From assembly GCA_015501055.1 (NCBI GenBank), contig JADNYV010000136.1, positions 1-64,000 on the forward strand: a stretch of DNA of 64,000 nucleotides. The letters run 5' to 3'. The notes below the pieces were generated by a model. That model was not told the origin of the DNA. It ran no database searches and was given only the letters and a program-made list of their open reading frames with translations. The translations under genes were made by a program, and so were the position numbers. The stretch comes from Mucidula mucida. Lineage: Eukaryota; Basidiomycota; Agaricomycetes; Agaricales; Physalacriaceae. Positions 52,480 through 64,000 of this stretch are shown one piece after another (the first letter of the stretch is position 1; each line of letters starts with the position of its first letter).

Positions 52480-55400
52480 TGGCGAAAGCAAACTTTGCTG
52501 AAAAAGTCGACACTGTGGCTGTTCTGCGGTCTATACTTGATTCGTATCCGTTCTCCGTGGGAGTCTTACGCGAGTTCATTCAGAACTCTGATGATGCCCG
52601 AGCGACGAAGCAGGTACAGCGTCCAACGTGTGGAACTTGTCCTTCTCAATGCTCATTGGATGCGCAGATATTCATACTGGACCGACGCAGCCATGATTTG
52701 AGTCATGCGAAGAATTAACTGCTGGCCGTGGACCAAGTCTTATCGCTTACAACGACAAAGTGTTTGCTGAAGCCGACTGGGAAGCTTTGCAAAAGCTTCA
52801 TGTTTCTTCCAAGACCGGAGACTCTTCGTGCGCTCTCATGTATTCTCCTCGAGTAATTTCGGCCTAACGCGCATTATTAGCAAAATCGGAAAATACGGCA
52901 TTGGCTTTCGTTCCGGATATCATGTACGTGTCATCCCTTGCATGTTGGCGTCTGGTGTACAAACCCTTGATCTACCAGATTACTGACAACCCGCAAATCT
53001 TGTCGGGGTCGAGTATCGCCTATCTGACCCGCAACAAGCGTTCTCCGCAGGAGGGCTGAAACTTGACGGAGAAGAGCGATCTCCTGATCATATCTCCTCG
53101 TTCGATTCACCATGTCTCCCATCAATCCTTGGTGACCATTACGCCGGAACCATTGTTCGCCTTCCGCTGCGGCGCAAGAAAAGTAGGCTAGGCGACAAAG
53201 TTCTTCTTGGTACCATCCGAACACTCTTCGACAATCTCATTGCCCAGGAACTTCAAGACATCCTTTTCTTCTTGAGCCACGTCACCTCGGTGGAAGTGTA
53301 CGACATCGCCGCCAATGGTAAAGTGTCACAACTGGCGCTTGTTGCGGTAAATAAAGAGCCTTGGATTCAGTCCGGACATCATTCCAGTACTGTATGCAAT
53401 GTCACCTCCAGCCAGACCGAGGTCACAACGCGTTGGCGTGTGGTCCGATCGCAGTATGGACAAGACTACACTTCCTCGTTCAACCAAGAGTTCCTCGAGC
53501 GACATAAAATGCGACCAGAAATGGGGGTGGCGGCGTGCCTCTCGCGCGGCAAGCACAACGGGCGTCTCTACACATACCTTCCTCTTCCAGTCAAAACTGG
53601 GTTTCCGATCCATGTTCATGGGCTTTTCGCATTGGTGCAATCCCGCCAGGATCTGCGGAACGCCAAGGAAATCGGCGTCGTTGCCGACTCTGATGATGGG
53701 TGAGACTTCATCATTTCCTGCAGGGTGTAATCCTCACCTAATCATACGTATTCTACAGCTTCTACGTTCAATGGAACCAGTATCTTTTTAACACGCTGCT
53801 TCCGGAGAGTTGGGTTGCTTTGATTCGCTCTATAATTTCGAACCACGATGTGACAAATGTCTTTCAACTCTGGCCGCCAGTCCAGACCTCGGCCAACGAC
53901 TCGTATTGGCGCAATATCGTGGGGGATTCGTCAAGGTCGCTTCTAATGTCCCGGTGTGGCCCACCATTTCGTCTTCCGGCGAGGTGACTGGATACGTTCA
54001 CGTCGCCGAGACCATCATTGCTCGAGAGGAAGACGAACGCTCGGTGCTATGGCGTTGGCTGAAGCTGGCGTTCTCGTCACCTGCGTACCGAGTTACATCT
54101 ACGATCTCATGGAAGATTTTGCAAACTATCTGGTCCCTGAAATTGCGCGGGAGGCTCTGCTCGAAGTACGTTACTTTGCCCTGACAGTTCTTCTAGAATG
54201 TTCATGTGTTAAATTAGGCAGACTTGAAGTCCACTAGTCCAGAAATAAAGGCGCTCCTTCTCGAGTATCTCGTCTCGACACAGAACCTCGCCAATATACT
54301 GGGGCTTCCGCTCATTCCGTTGATTGTGGAGGTTATGTCGCGTTGGGCCCTCGCAATCAGACGGTCCACGTCCTTCTCGACAAATCCGAATTGGAGGTGT
54401 TTTCGCCATTTGACCCTCAAGCGGTCGCCCTATCAGCTTTGCCCACGACGACCGCCAATCTTCTTCGAGATGCAGGACAGAGCGACAATCTCAATGTTCG
54501 TGTACTTGACGCAGATACTGTACTCGAGTACCTTCAGGAGGCGTCCAATGCCCTCGACTTGGATGTAGCAAAGCACTCGTAGCACCAAGGAGATTCTCAA
54601 ATGGGTTGCAGAGTTTTGGCGTTGGTTTGTCGTAGCTCGTGGATGGACCGCCTTTCCCGCAACTTGGGCCTTTGTTCTTTTGCCCGCGAAGCATGCGTTA
54701 TCCGTGGTGGAGCGCGGTCTTTACGTGCGAAAGGCCAATCACCCTGCTACTGTAGAGCTGTTGGAATCGTTACATCTTCCCTTCATAGACCCCTCTTTTC
54801 CTTCCGGCGCCATTCACCTTCTGTCGGCTGGGGTGTCAGAGATTGTAATAATCTGTGTGATGTCCTTCAGTCGCTCAGACAGGCGTCCTTCTTCAATATC
54901 CCTTCGTCGTCGCAATCGGCTCTTTTGAAGCATCTCTTGATATGCCATCAGCGGCGACAGCGAGACCTGAACGCCATCGAGGAGAACGCAGTTCGCCGCC
55001 TCACTGTGTATCCTTTGATCAGGGTAGATCCCAGCAATGGCGCTTCCACGCCCTTTGTGGATAGTGTGCTCGACAGGGATTTGGTTGTCATTCGGAAGGC
55101 GGACTGTCCTGTGCTCCCCCATCTATCACAGTCTGTATACCTCGACGTATCGCATGTATCGTGCGCCGACCGCCACGGCTATCTTCTCAGTCTTCTCGAT
55201 TTACCCCAGCCCAAGTCCTTCTTCCAAGTTCTCCATCTCGGCATTCCCGAACTTGCAAAGCAACATATCTCCACGCAGCGCGCCTTGATCGAGTGTCTGG
55301 TGCAGCACCGTGATGCCTTGCCTCCGAATATCATTACGCGCCTCAGCGAAACACCGTTTGTCCGTGTCAAAAGCGGCGAGCTCAAGGCTCCGCGCGATGT

Positions 55401-58400
55401 CATCGATCCATCTAGTGATATCTCGTCCTTGTATGACGCTCAGGACCACCCATCTCAAGTCCCTCTGCGCCAGACAGCTGATCACAAGAGAATCATTTCG
55501 GATTTGAGCGCCTTGGGCATCTTGACATCCGCGCTCACCGTCGCCTCCATCGCGGCGTACATCCAGTTCCTCGCATCGCAGCCATGGAAATTTGACCTTG
55601 CGCTTGAATTCCTACGTCTGGTGAACGAAAGCAGACTTGACGTTCAGGCTTTATCGGTGCCCCAAAGCGCGAAGTGGTTACCAACCGAGGGCGGGGAGTT
55701 GGTTTCTGTCGGAGAGTGTCACGAAAATCGTGCGAAACATAGCCCAAGAGCACTGTTTGACCGCGTGCTGCACGTCTTGGACAAGAGGGCCAAGTTGGGT
55801 ACTGCGCTGAGACGCCGGCTCGGGTGGGAAGCCCCTGTATCGATGAACATTATTGAGAAGCAGCTTGAGGCCGTCCTGGCTGAAGCCCGGACGGACGTGT
55901 CTGTTGTCCAGATCATTATCACGGAGCTCAGCAATCGACTTAATTCTGTCAATGTGCAGCGTATACAGGAATCACCGCGGACAAAAAGTGGATACCGATC
56001 AATGATAATAGTCTTGCGGCGACCTCTGGCGTTGTGCTGTCTCGTGGGGACGACTGGAAAACGATATCATCCTTTTTTGAGCTGCCGTGGACGACGAGCT
56101 CGAAGATTCATCAATTCTTATCCTTGGTCGGTTGCGTAGAAGAGTACGTTGGCGTTCTACATGGTTGGATTAAAACTGACATATTTATTTCAGACCGTCT
56201 GCGGAACTATGATCGCCAAATTGAACGAACTAGCCAGTCGAAGGAAGAGCAAGAAGGCGATCAGCATGGCGGTCTCCATTCTGGAGATTCTTCCTGATCT
56301 CACAGAGCCTCAACTCGCTCAAGTCGTAGTCCCAGATTCGTCTGGCACGTTTTATAGCATCTCGGACTTGTGTTACAACGACATGCATGAGCACGATCTC
56401 GATGCCGGCGCGATGAAGTACACGCACCCGCTTATATCCCACGCGCTTGCGGACAAACTGGGCATCAAATTCCTGGGATTGAAGTCGCTCCAGCTGGAGC
56501 ACCTGCCGATCGACAACATGGGCGAAGAGCTGCAGACGCGCATCCGGAACACGCTCCTGCAGTACACGATTGAGCAGATGTTGCCCGAGTTCCTCGCCAA
56601 CGCGGCTGATGCGGCGAACACGACGTGTTTTCAGTTTCTCCTGGATGAGCGCCACGGGCCGACGGATAAGCTTCTTTCGGAGAAGATGGCGGCTTTGCAG
56701 GCGTGCCCGGCGCTGGTGATATATAATGACGGGCTGTTTGAGGAGAAGGATTTCCGTGGGCTCATTCGTATTGGGACGGGCGGGAAAGAGGATCGGGGCG
56801 ACACGATTGGACAGTTTGGCAGTGGCGCGTTGACGATGTTTCATGTATCGGAATGTCCGATGATTATTTCGGGCGATAAGGTTCTGTTTGTCGACCCATG
56901 TCAGCGCTTCTTTCCTGGGCAGTTTAAGAAGCAGAATGTACTGTTGTGTCAGCTTGAAAGTGTCAAGAAGTACGTTCTTTTGTATTTATTAACTCTTTTC
57001 TTCTTCTGACTGACTGTCGTTAGATTGTGCTGGGGTTAGTGAAATCGACGGCTGCTTTAATTGTTGCTGACGATGATATTCAGACTCTTTTTCGTCTTCC
57101 GTTGAGACAAGCGGCACATGTTGAAGATAACGCTGGCGCCCGTCACGGTCTGCTTCTGGAGGACCGCAACTTTTTGTGTGTGGAACAAGCACGCCGAATT
57201 CTTTCGGGGTCATTCTATAACAATGCCCAAAAGTCATTGATATTCCTGACTTCAATCTCGAGGATAGTGTTCGCCACTCGAGATAGCACAGGCAAGATTC
57301 GGCATGAATGGACGGTGCAGTCAACACAAGAGCCGATTCGTGAAGAGACATTACCGGCGACTTCACATGACACTCTTCAGTCCCATTCAGTCACTATTTC
57401 TTCCACTGACGCTACTGGCTCGAAACCCAAGACGATACGGGATGTCTGGCGCGTCGCACGCATGCATTCTCATGCAGTCCCAGAGACGTTCCGTGATTTG
57501 AAGCTCAAACACAGACTGCGGTCAACGATAACCACGGGCCTAGCATACCGAATCTCATCGACTTCACGTTCGACCAGGACTGAGGAACGTAGCTTTTTCT
57601 CCACGCTCCCTCTTCCCATTGCCTCCGCGCTTCCGGTTCATCTAACCGCTCCATTCATCCTCGCCCCTGATCGCAGAAGTATCCGGACAGATGACTTTGA
57701 GGCGGGGTATAACCTTTGGCTTCTTGAAGAGTTGATACCAATTCCTTATCTATTTCTTGTCGAAGAACTGCTTCAGTTGTTTGTTTGGGATAAGAGCCCA
57801 AGCATGAGGTTTTGGCCAGGTGGCGACGAGGCGCATGCGGTCACTCTGAGTGGCCGCGTCACCGATGCGTTCTACAAGCATCTGCCTAGTACTCATCGCA
57901 AGGTCTTCTCCAGCTACTACAAGAAGGATCTATATCTTCCGCCTAGTAGTGTCTTGATGCTTCCCTCGAGAAAGCCCAGGTGGCTCCAAACTATCTTCAC
58001 AACCCTCAGGCCGCCACATATTGTCGATGTCCCAACTGCATTCTATGGCAACTGCGAGGCGGGCGGCGTTCGAGCGATTGACCGCGAAAGCCTCAAGGAG
58101 GTGCTCGAGTCCAATGCCGACCTCTTCATCGAGCAGTATTTCAAAAAGGACTGGGATACCAAAGTAGTTCAGGATTGTTGTTCATATCTCCTCAAGCCGA
58201 AGGATGCGGATGAGCCGTCAGATACCGCGTTCTTAGTCGGACTTCCTCTTCTCCCTCTCGCGAGTGGTCGTGTAACCCGCTTTTGCGAACGGGACACGGA
58301 TGGCGAGATGCGCTATATGTGGAAGCCTCTTCTTGAAGAAAACGCGACATGGCTCTTCCAAGAGGAAGATATTGTTGATCCGAGTCTTATGGGGACTGCG

Positions 58401-60858
58401 GTCTTTGACCAGATTGTCGAGGAGCAGAAGCTCAACGTTGAAATGTTGTCTGCATCGGGGCTCCAGTATCTGCTTCGCAGGAAGATTGGAAGTGAACAAT
58501 CGATAAGTACCGTCATCTCTGCACATTGGCTCTCCAGATTTTGGCTTGAGTTTTCCGGCCTGAAGAAACAATTTCCGGATACGGTTCTCGGCAGCATACA
58601 GGGCTTCCCGTTGGTACGCACGATGGGAAAGCAAAGTGCATCGATCGAACACTGTCGGTCTTCAACACAGGTCTTGCTGTGCGACGAAACCCATAATGAG
58701 AGAAAACTACTCGAGTGTTTTTCCTACTTTGGAGCATTGATCGTTTCCCGAGCCGCCCTTCCTGCGGCGCTGAAGGAAATTCTGGAGGACGAATCGAACA
58801 CATTCTGTCGGTTTCTAGCATTCGCCGAGAGACATGTCACGCCTTCTCAATATCAGCGATTCATCGCCGACGCCTCTGTGTCTTCCATTGACGCATTCGT
58901 CACTTGGGCTCGACATGAACTCGGCACATTCCTGTTCACGTCATCGTCACGCCCGCCCTTCCATTCCCGGCTACAGCAAAGTGTCTTCCCATCTGGCGTG
59001 TCCACCATCCGAATACAGAGGAACCAGTCTTTTCATCGGCGAAGGAAATCCAGATGCTGCCACACAAGATTCTCATGAGCGACATCAAACAATTCATCAA
59101 TCGACCATTGGCACCATATGAACAGATCCTTGAGCACGTCCTGGATGTTCAGCCGATGCCATTGCAGGATGTTTGGGCCAGCTTGGCTTTACCGCAGGGA
59201 ATTCTAACAGAATCGGAGTTGAACAACTACAAGTATCTTGTAAGGCTTTGGTTACGTCTCACAGATGGCGCGGTGGCGTCTACTCTTCCCATACCGAACA
59301 GCAGCCGGGTTGTCGTTCCAGCGAACACCCTATATGCCCGGGATCCTCTCTTCGTCGCTGCCCTGGGACATACGTCTTTCGTGCACGAAAGTTATCAGCA
59401 GTTTGAAGATAGCTTGCCGCTGAGACGCGAGCAGCCTCTGGACCCAGCGCATTTTCTCGTGTGTGCGTCGGCGATAGAGGCGGACTTTGTACAGAATAGA
59501 CCGAATATCGTCGAGAGAGCGACCCAAGTGTTCTCATACTATCAGCGCATTTTGCCGCTGTATGCCAACCATTCCTCTCATACTATCTGGCATCAACTTG
59601 AGATGAAACCATTCATTCCTCGAGATGTGCGCCGTCCGGATCCTATTCCAAACATTAATTACTCCCAGTACGTCCAGATGGGCACTCTTCCTCGCATTCT
59701 TTCCCCCTCCCAGGCACTGTTACCAGTGTACGAAGGAATTGCGTGGTCCCAGAGATGCGTAGTTGAGATCGCTGACGATGAGCCCCCGTTACTGTTGGTG
59801 AACAGACAGTTTGGTTCGCCATCTGTCGATGAAGTGGTAAGTGGACAACTATGTGATTGTAACGCCAAACTCACGCAATTTTAGGTCCGCCATCTTCGGG
59901 TCCTTGCATTGGAAGTAGCCGTTCTAGCGCACGCTAGTAAACGGAAGCTGCTCCAGCACCTCACCGAGACTTACGCCTGGCTTGAAGACAGGCATCAGGA
60001 TGCTGGCCAGCTTCTGATCAATCATCATTCTGACAAGATATTCCTCAACGTCGACGACCCGGCACGAAGCATTTGGAAATGGTGCTGCGCCGATGAAATG
60101 TGCTTCAACATCGCCGACGACGCCACCGCTAACACTCGAGCCGTGATGGAGTACCTCACACCATTCAAGCGCCTCCTAGTAGCTTCGGGTGTACACGAAA
60201 TTGTCGATGCGCCCGTACCCCAGATATCTCTCACCGAAGATGCAACGACCCTCCTAGCAATGCGGCAAGCATATGACAACATGCGTCGGGTGCAGAGATT
60301 CACCGATGTGGTTTTCGTTGCTTCTGACGCCTCAGAACATCATGCGCATCGATCGTTCATGGCATCGCAGTACTCCCATTTTGACATGCTTTTCGGTGAC
60401 CACTTTGTCGAGGGCTCGCAAGGCCAGGGCGTGCGAGTGACTGTCGGCGACGCGTTTGAGGGAACGAGCGTGGGTGCTGTTATTGGTTAGCATTTCTTGA
60501 ATTCTTTCGGCGAGGGTTGGCTAACCCGTCTAGCAGAATACGTGTACACACGAAGTATTGCGGAAGACTTGTCGCTAGACACTTTGCTTGAAGTCATCAG
60601 GCTTTCGCTCATGTGGGGACTGACAGAGCTGAGCGAGCGCGCACAGCAGAAGGTTATCGAGGAGAGAATGATTACGCCGGAAACTTATAGAGCTGGTCAG
60701 TCGCTTCGCGTTTTGATAATGTCAGTACTGATTCAACATTGGCAGTTGAAAACATCTCACGCGAACTGGAGGCGCAGCATCTCATCGAGGCGTGTTCTCA
60801 GTATTGGGCCAACAATCGCGTTGTCATTCAGCGACATTTTGATATGGGGAATGTTTAG
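52480..60858 (+). CDS. Giant sacsin-like GHKL ATPase with C-terminal BTB domain
   Basis: The chosen ATG starts MAKANFAEKVDTVAVLRSIL. Sacsin repeats carry an HSP90-like ATPase fold. The first has SVGVLREFIQNSDDARATK (N-box), KIGKYGIGFRSGYH and PQILSGSSIA; the second, near 56570, has MLPEFLANAADAANTT, RIGTGGKEDRGDTIGQFGSG and CPMIISGDKVLFVDP. Beyond is about 1,000 residues of helical sequence, then a BTB domain (RFTDVVFVASD, HHAHRSFMASQYSHFDMLF, YVYTRSIAEDLSLDTLLEVI), ending FDMGNV at 60856-60858. BTB domains often link to Cul3 ubiquitin ligases; sacsin ATPases act as co-chaperones. A protein quality-control role is inference. Introns include 52614-52667, 52828-52880, 52924-52978, 53700-53758, 54166-54217, one near 59840-59884 and two in the BTB part. 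Frame shifts near 52712, 53017, 53925, 54045, 54330, 54565, 54840, 55960 and 58960 are single-base in type. Confidence 0.8.
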
Positions 60859-61279
60859 AGATCTAGTTGGCGTAGTTTTTGTTTGGAAATATACTTACTG
60901 GCTTGATTTTTCGAGGATGAATGGGGTGTGGATCGTTCATCTGAGTCTACACGGAATGTGAGCTGGACACGAACGCCTCAATTCAAAGCACAGGAATGGA
61001 TGCATGTGGAAGTAATTGATGGCGCGACTTATCGAGATCAACGACCATCTCCACCACAGAATGCCAGGCTGATATCCCCCTCTGCTAATAATTGTCAACC
61101 AGTTTTAGCGGTCAACCGGATCAAACAGAAACCAGATCTTGCCAGGTACACACCGTGTGCGCCACATATGAAAGTCGACTTCACATTGGTATTGAGGCCT
61201 GACAGAAACAGGTATGGAAATCACAGTACACAAAATATAATTGACTGAGGTTCCAACCACGATGAGAAAGAGAATTCCA
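60859..61279. other. Convergent intergenic region
   Basis: About 420 bases between the 3' ends of the sacsin-like gene and P-loop paralogue C. It is expected to hold both polyadenylation regions. An open frame overlaps it at 60928-61248 on the plus strand but has no protein-like features. Confidence 0.4.
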
Positions 61280-63107
61280 CTAATAAGAACTCACATCCGC
61301 AGGACCTAAATACTGGTAGTTCTCACGAAATGCCACCTCCGTCATTTACCATACTCCAAATGCATACAATAAACAGCATCATAGAAACCAGAGTCCTCCA
61401 GCGGCAACAATACTTCTCCTCCCTCTTCCTTCTCCTCTTCCTCCTTCGGTGTAACATAAACACAAGTCACTTTATGAATCCCGCGCTCCTCGAGCCAAGC
61501 CTTCGGCTCGTTCCGCCTCGCCTGAAACAAAATAGCATGCCCGATTCCATCGACAAAGAAAGCAAACTTGTGCTGGGTGACGTGGTAGTACATCCCCACC
61601 TGGAAGGGCCACTCGTCACAGCTACTACAAGTCGGTACTGGGGATAAGGATAGAATGCTCCATGGTTTACGGTCGGCTATTCTGATTCCTTTACGGTCAG
61701 CGATGAGGACTTTGCGGCGGCGAAGGGTCCACGCTCCGCCGCGGATGATACGATTGTGATAGAACGCATCAAACATGTGCGCCACCTCGGCTTTGGAACC
61801 GGGAGTTGAGGTCTTTAAGAGGAGATTGAACCATTTTTGTTTTGGGTTTGAGCCTAAGACTCGGAGGCGGTTATGGAGATGTGGGCTGGGTGAATCAATT
61901 TTCCAGACTGTTCGTTTTCGATCGTCGACGGGGAGATATGAGAGGATGAGGTGGTTGGTTGATTGGGGGAAGGAGGATGGTTCGAGGATGAGAGCGTCTT
62001 GTATGGAACTCGTTTGAAGGCGGTGCATTTCCTGCGCAACGCGTAGTTCATAATCCATTGGACGGTATGCGAAGGAGTAGGCATCGCGCGCGGAGCCTCC
62101 GTAGAGGTTGTGGAAGTTGGCTAGCTGCGTTTCATCGAGACGGGCCTGGTGCGTGTCCTGGAATTGATGACTGTACTTCCTCATATAAACGACAATGTCT
62201 ATTGGCGGTTCAATGAAGAAACACATACCCAGCGATGAGTTCTCCGCAATCCCACGGCTTCATGATGAAGTAATGAGTATCGACAGCCTTTCTCATCCAC
62301 TGCATACTATTAGTTCCTGGTGATGCGGCCTGGATGATAAAGAGGTCGTCGTCGATCAATGCTTCTGGCATTGACGTTAATGCCGTGTTCGAGTCGACGA
62401 GACACCATGTGTCGTCGGAGAGGTATGTCTGTATTTCAGACCTGTCAAGACGGTCTATGTCTATGAAGTAGCCTTTTCCGTTCCGCCATAATACCGCGGG
62501 CGTTTTGGTGGCGTATAGCGTCGGAAGTCCCGCCGCGGTTCTGAGGTTGAAGAGTACCCAGAGAAAGGAGGAAGTTCCTGGTACTGAGCGTTCAGCGCGT
62601 ATTTAGAGATGAAATGAGGAGGACCGACTCACCTATTCCGGGAAGGCCGGTGAAGACGAGGCCGCCAGTGGTTGTGACGCCCTCTTGCCTTAGGAAGGGA
62701 TTTGGATATGTAGTCATCTCGGACAGAGGTGGGGTATGGACTACACCGAGGTCGCGGGGTGAGGGCATACCCTCAAGCCACCAGTCAGATGAATCGACCC
62801 CTTTCTCTTCTTGCCTGATTGTACTCCTACTTATGGACCGTTGACATGATAATGAGTTAAACTGGAAAAAAACTAACCTCGTTTTACTAGTCTTCATTCG
62901 ATGGTGCATCCACTGCAAGATCCCGAGCATGACTTCGTGATACTCCTGGCGTATCATGATCGTGCGCTTTTCAAAAGGATTAGATATAAACCATATCTTT
63001 GGCGGTACGTCGTCGACTTGTGCGCGAGGCTCGCGACGTTCGACGGGAGCCAGTTGTGGAAGGAAGGGTTCGTCGTGTTGTGGACTGTCCCATATATAAG
63101 GGGGCAT
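61280..63107 (-). CDS. CRN/RHS-like P-loop paralogue C, Walker A lysine lost
   Basis: Five exons (63107-62878, 62814-62633, 62577-62229, 62179-61350, 61305-61280) give 538 residues in frame with no lesion. Exon boundaries match paralogue A, including the intron inside the P-loop. The protein starts MPPYIWDSPQHDEPFLPQ; then RTIMIRQEYHEVMLGILQWM, GLPGIGTSSFLWVLFNLR, DTWCLVDSNTALTS, FIIQAASPGTNSMQW, YFIMKPWDCGELIAG and FHNLYGGSARDAYSF. In the P-loop, Lys is replaced by Thr (GIGTSS against GIGKSY), which normally abolishes nucleotide hydrolysis. The C-terminal part (GFYDAVYCMHLEYG) is retained. It lies outside the inverted duplication and is more diverged, so it is an older paralogue. An inactive or repurposed NTPase is likely; effector function is not shown. 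Confidence 0.63.
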
Positions 63108-64000
63108 GTTGGGTAGAGCAGATGGTTATTCAAGACGAAGTGGAAGCAGGTGCGGTAGTCTCAGACAAGGGCTACGAGACGCGCAGACATGTTGCATCCA
63201 TATGTATCCAGAGAAGACTGGTACTCTCCTTCGACAGAAAAGCTGCGCTGTGAACTATTCTATATTCGCCGGTGCATTGTAAGTCGCGAACCTGGCCAAG
63301 ACGCGACGCGACGGCGTGCACTCGGAGATATGCGCGGCTGCCACTATTTCAAACACACAGAGACATCCGTCCCAAGACCTTTACAGGAGAGACTACTTAC
63401 TCTGCAGGAACGTCTGGAAGGAGCATCGCGGGACCAGAAGGATTAACAAGATTATGAATGCTTCAGTTCGGGGGGGCTCTGTGATGGGGTAGCTAGTCTC
63501 ACTGCAGCGTTAGGTAATCAGCAGTTGTATTTAGCAGCGGACCCTGTATCTTTGTTATTGTCTTTTTATCATATCTTGTGGTGGTGGGCATCCGAGGGGT
63601 CCGCGATGGTAATTTGTACTTGTTTGGTAGCAGCGTCCACCAGCCTATGGGCAGAATCATGAATGCTCTGTTTTAATAGCACTTCACACATCAACTTCTG
63701 AGCCTCCGGACAATGATTAGACATAGGTTTGTATCATATTCGAGTACATTGATACAAATGGATATTAATTTATCGTGAATAAGTATGAGTGTATCTGTAG
63801 ACCTGTACCTCAGAGGACTAATCCACCGAAAATATCATCTGAATTTTTGTATCATATCACTCGAAATGACCACCTGAAGAGATCTCCCTATGACTTGAAG
63901 CCTGAGTTGAAAAGTGTGCTTTACTATTGAAACGACACCAGATCACCCGCCAAAGTGTGAGTCACGTCACCGTGACACGTCGCGCCACGGTCATTCACGT
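63108..64000. other. Right end of the window, no gene seen
   Basis: About 890 bases without a recognisable gene. The first 200 bases probably contain the promoter of paralogue C. The very end has a near-palindromic GTCACGTCACCGTGAC sequence around 63960-63975, of unknown meaning. Confidence 0.4.

Overview
The window looks like nuclear DNA of a basidiomycete fungus, most likely an agaricomycete. Genes on both strands are cut by many short GT-AG introns of about 45-60 bases. Several families seen here are typical of mushroom-forming fungi: a DUF6535 membrane protein, an F-box protein with a coiled-coil leader, Crinkler/RHS-like P-loop proteins and a sacsin-like giant. I see no transposase, reverse transcriptase, CRISPR array or convincing tRNA. 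Exon models below were built by hand from splice signals and reading frames; no database search was run.

Layout. Bases 0.3-8.1 kb hold two divergently arranged Prp43-type DEAH-box helicase copies, both broken. The first carries a clean inversion of its middle 1.68 kb. Bases 8.7-18.1 kb are a run of ordinary genes: an F-box protein, a kinase/HAD/uracil phosphoribosyltransferase fusion, a small conserved protein, a peroxiredoxin, a TFIIIC triple-barrel subunit, an unknown spliced gene and a bHLH factor. A 3.1 kb gene-poor stretch follows, then a single-pass membrane protein at 21.3-23.1 kb.

Bases 23.4-50.3 kb form the most striking structure: two arms of about 10.6 and 10.3 kb in opposite orientation around a 6 kb single-copy spacer. 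Each arm carries the same series: a CRN/RHS-like P-loop protein, a small unknown gene, a DUF6535 gene, a homeodomain gene, and tandem repeats containing decayed pieces of the proteasome gene PRE4. The spacer holds the intact PRE4 and a divergent conserved fungal gene. The arms have diverged and carry different disabling mutations, so this is an old duplication and not an assembly mirror.

Bases 51.2-60.9 kb contain a histone H4 gene divergent from a very large sacsin-like GHKL ATPase gene that ends in a BTB domain. A third CRN/RHS-like paralogue, with an altered Walker A motif, lies at 61.3-63.1 kb. Many conserved genes show single-base frameshifts, several at short homopolymers. Base-calling errors in the assembly must therefore be weighed against real decay before calling those genes dead.
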